Origin: Xiphydria camelus | Lineage: Eukaryota > Arthropoda > Insecta > Hymenoptera > Xiphydriidae | Length of the DNA stretch: 64,000 nucleotides | Assembly: GCA_963678675.1 (NCBI GenBank) | Contig: OY783198.1 | Span: 26,646,684-26,710,683 of the forward strand | Reading direction: 5' to 3' | Shown: positions 58,428-64,000 of the stretch, piece after piece | How positions within the stretch are numbered: position 1 is the stretch's first letter | How the letters are laid out: every line of letters starts with the position of its first letter | The notes under the pieces: generated by a model | The model's input: the letters and a program-made list of their open reading frames with translations, nothing else | What the model was told of the DNA's origin: nothing | Database searches by the model: none | Made by a program: the position numbers and the translations under genes

Positions 58428-58930
58428 TATTTTTTCAATCGACGTCAGCAAATTTTTCATCCCGTTCCACCCGAAGGAAAATGAAATTGCCCCGAGAAAA
58501 ATATCACCCTCTCGGAGCTTTTCCAACAAGTAACCTCTCGCACCTTTCTCTGCAAATGCACGTATAATGGTGTATCTACGTACGGGGGATGCATCTGGGA
58601 GCAGCAGAGGGCGGAATGACGGTGCCGGGTCGCTGTGCATTCGATATTCAATATCTCCGGTCCGCGGCGCCGAGGGGATGTCGGATGTAAGCAATAAGAC
58701 GGCGAGGGCTGCCGACGATCCATCCCGGGAAAGGGTAGATTTATCGCGCGAACGCGGCGATGCAATTTCCACGATGAAACTGCATGGTTAAGCGAGACGA
58801 CCTAACCCAACCTACTTTGTCTTCGCTGCACGCAAAGAGCGCATGCACGGTGGGCGTCGGCGGTGATGCAGCGTCTTCGCGTGCCGAGTAGGTACATACG
58901 CGCACTCGGAAGAGAGAGAAAGAGAGAGGG
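58428..58930. other. Unique DNA, no feature seen
   Basis: Nothing recognisable. Confidence 0.4.
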
Positions 58931-59050
58931 AGAGAGAGAAGGAGAAGAAGAAGCGTTTATTGTGTTCTAGCCCTCTAAGAACTCGCAAAGATAGATACAA
59001 TAATATAGTTCAAATAAACGAATAAGGTAAATAAGTAGAGAAACGCGAAT
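58931..59050 (-). mobile_element. Retrotransposon 3' end, copy 3 (minus strand)
   Basis: Read on the minus strand: a T-rich run, then GTTCT (58978-58982) pairing with AGAAC (58964-58968) around the conserved loop TAGAGGGCT, then AATAAA (58956-58961) and a CGCTTCTTCTTC tail. Layout and loop match copy 1 at 14364, but the stem has changed on both strands and still pairs. Confidence 0.6.
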
Positions 59051-61816
59051 AAGCAGGGAGGGAGAGAGAGCCAGCTCGTTTGCGCGGACCTGAGATATTT
59101 AAGCGCCCGCGGGACGGGAATTAGGGGTTGTTGCTCCGCCGAGGAAAAAGCTGCCTCCGGGATTTCCTCGTTAAATTGATTCGAATAGAGATTAATTCCG
59201 CCGAGGGACGAGCGGGATGTATACTGTTTGGTTGAGAGGACGAAGGAGCTTTTGCCGCTTTGCCGTTTTCCAGGGCGGGGCGGCGGAAATGTATTTGACG
59301 TATTCCATACAGTCGCGTCGCGAGTATATCAAGAAGAAAGAGACCCACTTCTCGATCGCCGCAATTACCTTAGACGGCAGTCCGCGTCTTCGAATAGATC
59401 CGCACGGCGGACGCGACTTATACAGGGATGCTCGTTCAAAATTCGTCCAACCGTGAGCGAGAAATCGAGCGCAAAGCTCTCACGACTTCTTTGCGCGGGG
59501 CAACTGTCAAAGTCTTGTTTCTGTTTCGAAATTTATTATTTTAATTTCACCGCCGCGCTCGAACTGCTTTTCGGCGAGAGGAAGCGCGACGCACTTCCAA
59601 CCCCTCCGGGAGAGGGACCCTTTCGGCGGGGTGGATTTCGCGGCAGCGGAATAATTACGAAAAATGCTCGGCTATTTTTGTATTTTTGCCGCGGCAACCT
59701 TGCCGAGGCGTCGTCGACGTATTTTTCATCGCGAGCCGATGATTTAACGAAGGGCACGCGATGCAGGGGCGGGTATTTTTCGCGACTTTTTTCGTCTCCA
59801 GATGGAAAAGTTTCTCCGCGTATATTTCGATTCGACGATGATTTCACGACGGGAGTTCCAGTTCGTTCCGCGGCGCCCTTTCTCGCCGATTCAATCGGGT
59901 CCTCGATAAATTCGGCAACTTCCTGCGCTCGGGTATCGCGTGGGGTGACTCTTGCGGATCGAACGCGGGGGGGCGCGCTCCTCTCGTCAAATATTTAGCG
60001 AAATTTTTGCCCTGACTTCTCGCTCGCGGGGGCGAAGGCCAGGGAAACTTTAGAAGTCTCTCATCCCTTCGCGACTCGATTTCTGAAGCGATGTGATTAA
60101 ATTCCTCCCTCGACGAGGGCGCGGGAACGGGCCATCGCCGAGGATCGCGCGCCGGCCCTTTCTCGATTATATCGCGGAGTCGAAATGGGAAATCGAAGAT
60201 CAAAGTTTCCCATTCGCAATCCCGGCGCGATGATGCTGTTTGCTCGCGTTCGGGGGTGGACGTCGCGGCGGAGCGATTGGAACGCTCGTGTACGGCTGTT
60301 CGGATGTTATATTTTGGGGGTATTTTTGATAGTAAAAAGCCAGAGTCACTCGCCACCACGTCACCCTTGTCGGCGCCAAAGTTTCCCTCAGGCGTGTCCC
60401 AACAATCATGGTGTTTCACTTGCTCCACCATATCACGCTCCGCAATGTATGTGCGTACACACGCGGCACGTGGGAACCCGCGCGAAGACAATGCCGAAGG
60501 GTGGAACCGCGTGGCTCGAAGCGATTCGATGTATTGTGTGGACCGCGAACTTGGTGCGAGACAGAGAGAGTGAGGGGGGGGGGGAAAGGCACGCGAGATA
60601 GAAAGTGAGCTCAGGGCGCAGCATACATAGTTCAGCGGCCGCGGTCGTACGGGGGCCTCCGAGGAGGAGGAGGAGGAGGAGGAGGATGATCAAGGCCCTC
60701 GCTGAGTGCACGCTTCGGTGCGGCGACGCGGCAACGCTGGGAGGGACGATCGTCTGCTGCAGGGACTCCTCGTAAAACGCATACCGCCGTTCCTGCGTCT
60801 CCTCGAACTCCTGGAAGTTTGTACGAAGGTTAAACGGTATATAGCTGCGTTCGCGTACAGTTGGATCGTTAGCCTAGACTCGCGCAGTTACGCCTCGCGT
60901 CCCTTTCGCAGTAAACGACGCGTTTGATTTGAAGCTTAAGAGAACACTTGAGAAAACACTTTTTTTCTCGCGGGTTACAGCTCGCCGTCCCTGCGATCGT
61001 AAAGCGCGCGCGCGCTTGACTTTATTTCCAGTTTAAAATCCAGGAAATCATTCCCACCGTCGACTTTCCCACGACTTGGCGCAACGATGCTAATAGCGAT
61101 GAAGGAGAGCGTCCAGTCGACGAGCCTCGAGAGGACTAACCGGCGCGGTACTTTCGACGGGACGATGCAACGCGCCGTTAAAAAGTTATTTCGCGTTATT
61201 ACCCGCGTCCACCGGCGGCTCGTTATGGAGAAAGCCTTAAATGTTGCAAAATACGACGCGTTAAGAATTCTCCTCGATTCGCTGGGACGCGCGCGGGTAT
61301 CGCGTCGCGCCAGGCCCGCAGCACGGCCGAGTCGGACGTCGCACAGCTTTATCGCGCGGTAGCGCAACGCTCTCGGGTTTCTCTCGCGCTATCGCGCCCA
61401 CCGGTCAAGCGGGTGCGAGTTATCGCGCAGTTTCTTCTTCCGAAATCGCGCTAAATAATTCCTCGGAAACCGGAGCGGTACAAGGAATGGCCGTAAAGGG
61501 AATTGCCAAGAAGGTGGTCGAGGGCTCGGAACTTCATTTTTCAACGGCGAGACCATTAAAGGGGTTAATTTCTCTCTCGCGAATTGGCCGCGAACTTATA
61601 TTTCGCGAGAACGATATTCCTCGCTTAACGCGCCGCCGACGCGGAGAATCGTTTTGTTGCGTCGCAGGGAGAGATCGCGTTTGGTTCGATACCTGTAGCT
61701 GCTGCATTTTTCCGCGATTATCGTTTTGAAATTCTGATGTTTACGGTCATTTGGCAGTGATGGGTGGAATTGATATGAAACGAGAGAATGCTCTTACCGT
61801 GGGGATACATGTTCCA
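59051..61816. other. CpG-rich unique DNA, no gene recognised
   Basis: The 256-codon frame 59228-59998 and the 215-codon minus frame 59844-60491 have no recognisable domain and overlap other frames. A (GAG)n tract is at 60661-60685. Confidence 0.35.
60661..60685. repeat. (GAG)n trinucleotide repeat
   Basis: About eight GAG units. Confidence 0.9.
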
Positions 61817-62243
61817 ATTAGGCGGAAAAGTTTTACGTAGTATGAATTGCTCCTATATGGATTATACGTGATTTTTGTTTAAACTATATCCGGACTAAGT
61901 ATGGATTATTTGAATTGTTAGAATTTTTGTACGATCCATATATGGTACAAAGTGAGTTGCCTGAGAGGAAGGATCGGTGTACGCCTTAAAGTGATTAAAA
62001 TCGGGCTATTTCATTTTTTTCCCCGCTGCCCGATCGAGTTTTTCTTCACAAGTATAAACGGCCCCTTTGATATAATGAGAAATTTGACCAAGCAGGAAGA
62101 ACGCAACGGAATACCCGATATTAGTCGCTTTAGGCCACATACCAATCCTACCCCTCAGGAAACTCACCCTGTACGATCCATATAGAACCAAATCCTTATA
62201 CGGACTATGCGCAAACTATAGGTATAAAGCTTTTCCACCGGGG
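61817..62243. mobile_element. F1 MITE copy 7, interrupted
   Basis: Left end AGGCGGAAAAGTTTTACG, right end AAAGCTTTTCCACCGGGG. F1 body motifs (ATATGGATTATACGTG) are clear. Outermost bases have decayed and flanking dinucleotides (CA, AA) differ. A 222-bp element at 61949-62170 lies inside; about 205 bp remain without it. Confidence 0.75.
61949..62170. mobile_element. TIR element nested in F1 copy 7
   Basis: Ends AAAGTGAGTTGCCTGAGAGG and the complement of AGGGTGAGTTTCCTGAGGGG; the inverted repeat continues to AGGAT(C/T)GGT. GTAC lies on both sides, a possible 4-bp duplication, though F1 itself may supply that word. 222 bp. Confidence 0.75.
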
Positions 62244-62956
62244 AAAACGTATTGTATAGCTTTCATCATATTACGAGCTGCCGAATCCGGCATTCGAGAT
62301 CTCTTCGCAAAGCTCGAAATTCGACGTTATCGACTCGACGGCGGGCCGTCACGATGCATCGCGGTTGATTCGTCGATCATTTTTGGTACGGAAGCGTCGA
62401 AAGGGTATTGCTACTGTCGGAGACTCTCGTCGAACGATATCGGTCGAACGTAACCTATTTTTCCTATTGCGCTCAACGGGGGCAAACAATATCGGATAGT
62501 TTCTACTTCGACGAAGCGATACGGTTACTGTTATCAGGCTGTGCTTTGACGCTGGGCCGTTAAAATAACTGCGAAACGTTGGACCTAGCGCAACCCATCA
62601 AGTGTATCAACGTATCAACAGCGATTCCAGACGCGAATGCGACGGATGACGCGCGAGATCGCAAGCGTGGTAACGGAAGGTGTGAGCGGGCTTGCGAGAA
62701 GTTTAGGAGCTTACGGTAATGGCCATGTTCGATAGCGGAGAATCGTTAAAGGTGCTGCCTGGTCGTTCACGTCCTTCGCGACAATGCAGGTTTGAAGGTA
62801 ACAAAGTATACGAGGTAGCAGCACTTTGCAAATTGTTACTTCTCGCAGCAGGTGGTCATTGAAATTATATTAATGCCAGCGTGAGACACGTAACCCCATA
62901 CAGAATAAGTTTTTTCGTTGAATTCTTTCTTCCGAAGATCCCAGTGATCTTCTCCC
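62244..62956. other. Unique DNA, no feature seen
   Basis: Nothing recognisable. Confidence 0.4.
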
Positions 62957-63521
62957 CTCAGGCGGAAAAGTTCTGTATGGATGATATATGTGCCCATAAT
63001 TATGAAAGTGGTCTAAGTCAAAATTAAAAAAAAAATGAGTTTATCTGTTATTAATTTAGTTTAAAATAATGTGGAGTGAAATAACTGACACTCATTTTTT
63101 TTTTAATTTTTACTTCGACCACTTTCATAATTATGGGTACATATAGTCCACGTATGGATTTAGTACGTATATCCACGTATGGATTATATATAATTTTTAT
63201 AAGCCAAACCATATATGGGCTATATATGGATTATACAAAAATTTTAAATATTCAAATAATCCATATGTCGTCTATATATGCTTTATATAGTCTACACACA
63301 TATGAATTATATAGAATTAATTTCTAGATATATAAACCATATAGACATGGGCTGTATACGGATAACATAAAAATGTAAAAGATTCAAATAATCCACATAC
63401 AGTCTATATATGGCTTATACGGAAATCATACATAATTCATATAAGACTAAATCACTACATATATATTCGTCGTATATGGACATGGACTATATACAAACCA
63501 TATAGAACTTTTCCGTCTGGG
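62957..63521. mobile_element. F1 MITE copy 8, longest, interrupted by a hairpin
   Basis: Left end CTCAGGCGGAAAAGTTCTGT, right end AGAACTTTTCCGTCTGGG, with CC on both sides. The interior carries an expanded set of (A/T)ATGGAC(T/A)ATAT units. Without the nested 151-bp hairpin it is about 414 bp, longer than the other copies, so the internal array has expanded. Confidence 0.85.
62990..63140. mobile_element. Hairpin MITE nested in F1 copy 8
   Basis: Arms GTGCCCATAATTATGAAAGT and the complement finishing TCATAATTATGGGTAC, extending through poly-A/poly-T to the loop. ATAT flanks both sides. 151 bp, non-coding, single copy here. Confidence 0.8.
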
Positions 63522-64000
63522 CCGTCAACAGAGATCACGTGATCAGCGGAAGACGGTTTGTTTCACGGTTGTCATGCCCGGTTAAATTGGCTGCTTCGAA
63601 GATCGTTAAAATTCCCGCCCCTTTTCAACCCCCTTTCCTTCCCGCGTGTTCTCGATAATTACACGATACGTTCTTGGCACGGGGCGCGATTCCACGGTAA
63701 CGCGATGGGATTCGGGAAGGTGGAAACGAATCTTACTCTTCGGAATCCGCTCGTTTCCCAAATGTCTCGAGTGCGATCGATCGAACTCTGCCGAAGATCC
63801 GGTGCGCACGAGTGGCTTGGGCGTAGGTGTGGGTTCGGGTTTAGGGTTACGTTTTAAATTAACTGAAGCCCCAACGGGACTCCTGGGAACGTCGGGGATG
63901 TATTTATAACGGATGTCGTCTCGACTTACCCGCACGCACGAGCCACGCGTGGAACGAGCAACCCCCCCCCCCCCGCGCGTTCTTCTCCTTTCTTTCGCGT
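63522..64000. other. Unique DNA, no gene recognised
   Basis: Ends in CpG-rich DNA with a C13 run at 63962-63974. Confidence 0.4.
63962..63974. repeat. C13 homopolymer
   Basis: Thirteen consecutive C. Confidence 0.95.

Noticed and set aside
59228..59998. 256-codon plus-strand open frame, the longest in the window
   Set aside because: No recognisable domain, low-complexity Arg/Ser/Phe composition, CpG-rich stop-poor DNA with other frames open too.
63133..63327. Tyr/Ile-rich frame with repeated YGLY-like words
   Set aside because: Translation of F1 ATATGG repeats.

Overview
What it is. This is eukaryotic nuclear DNA with no recognisable complete gene in 64 kb. It is dense in CpG and CGCG, has long microsatellites and C/G homopolymers, and is peppered with short inverted-repeat DNA transposons (MITEs). 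That pattern suggests an insect, most likely a hymenopteran such as an ant; this is inference from composition and repeat style, not from a marker gene. The many 60-250 codon open frames are what CpG-rich, stop-poor DNA gives by chance: several frames overlap on both strands with arginine/serine/proline-rich translations. The window is best read as intergenic or deep-intronic sequence.

Repeat layout. The commonest elements share terminal inverted repeats (TIRs) starting CCC and appear to make 2-bp target duplications of variable sequence. Family F1 (TIR CCCAGGCGGAAAAGTTCTAT) has eight copies, at 3289, 5008, 19991, 23776, 27126, 32167, 61817 and 62957; six of them are themselves invaded by other elements. 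Relatives are F2 (2.2 kb, 50941-53158), F3 (41279 and 49719), F4 (0.94 kb, 18232-19175) and F5 (44908). A second group has CACTGAGAAAA-type TIRs and TA duplications (Tc1/mariner style): 3905, 7570, 8485, 12385, 28234, 37331, 40566, 45695, 50575 and 58166. Also present are two pogo/Tigger-like MITEs (3498, nested; 21421), a TTAA-flanked piggyBac-like MITE (26795), a possible Harbinger MITE (36991), a Helitron-like insert (32312) and several unclassified foldback elements. Three copies of a retrotransposon 3' end carry a covarying stem-loop followed by AATAAA and a TTC-rich tail.

Coding remnants. The only protein I can place in a family is the N-terminal piece of a HARBI1-like PIF/Harbinger nuclease on the minus strand (30559-30864). 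Two of the CCC elements (F4 and F2) each hold a short, very basic open frame with an AT-hook-like GRP motif (KRRKGRPRSANR and KSKVGRPSNAER), which may be remnants of the transposon's own gene.

Regions. 1-8 kb: F1 copies with nests, mariner-type MITEs. 8-17.5 kb: mostly CpG-rich unique DNA, two mariner-type MITEs, retrotransposon tails. 17.5-24.8 kb: a 146-bp tandem repeat, F4, F1 copies, pogo-like and paired foldback elements. 24.8-33 kb: MITE clusters, the HARBI1-like fragment, a decayed tandem repeat. 33-50.9 kb: an AT-rich island, a nested palindrome, F3 and F5 copies. 50.9-53.2 kb: F2. 53.2-64 kb: CpG-rich DNA, then two nested F1 copies. No tRNA, rRNA, CRISPR or known microRNA was recognised.
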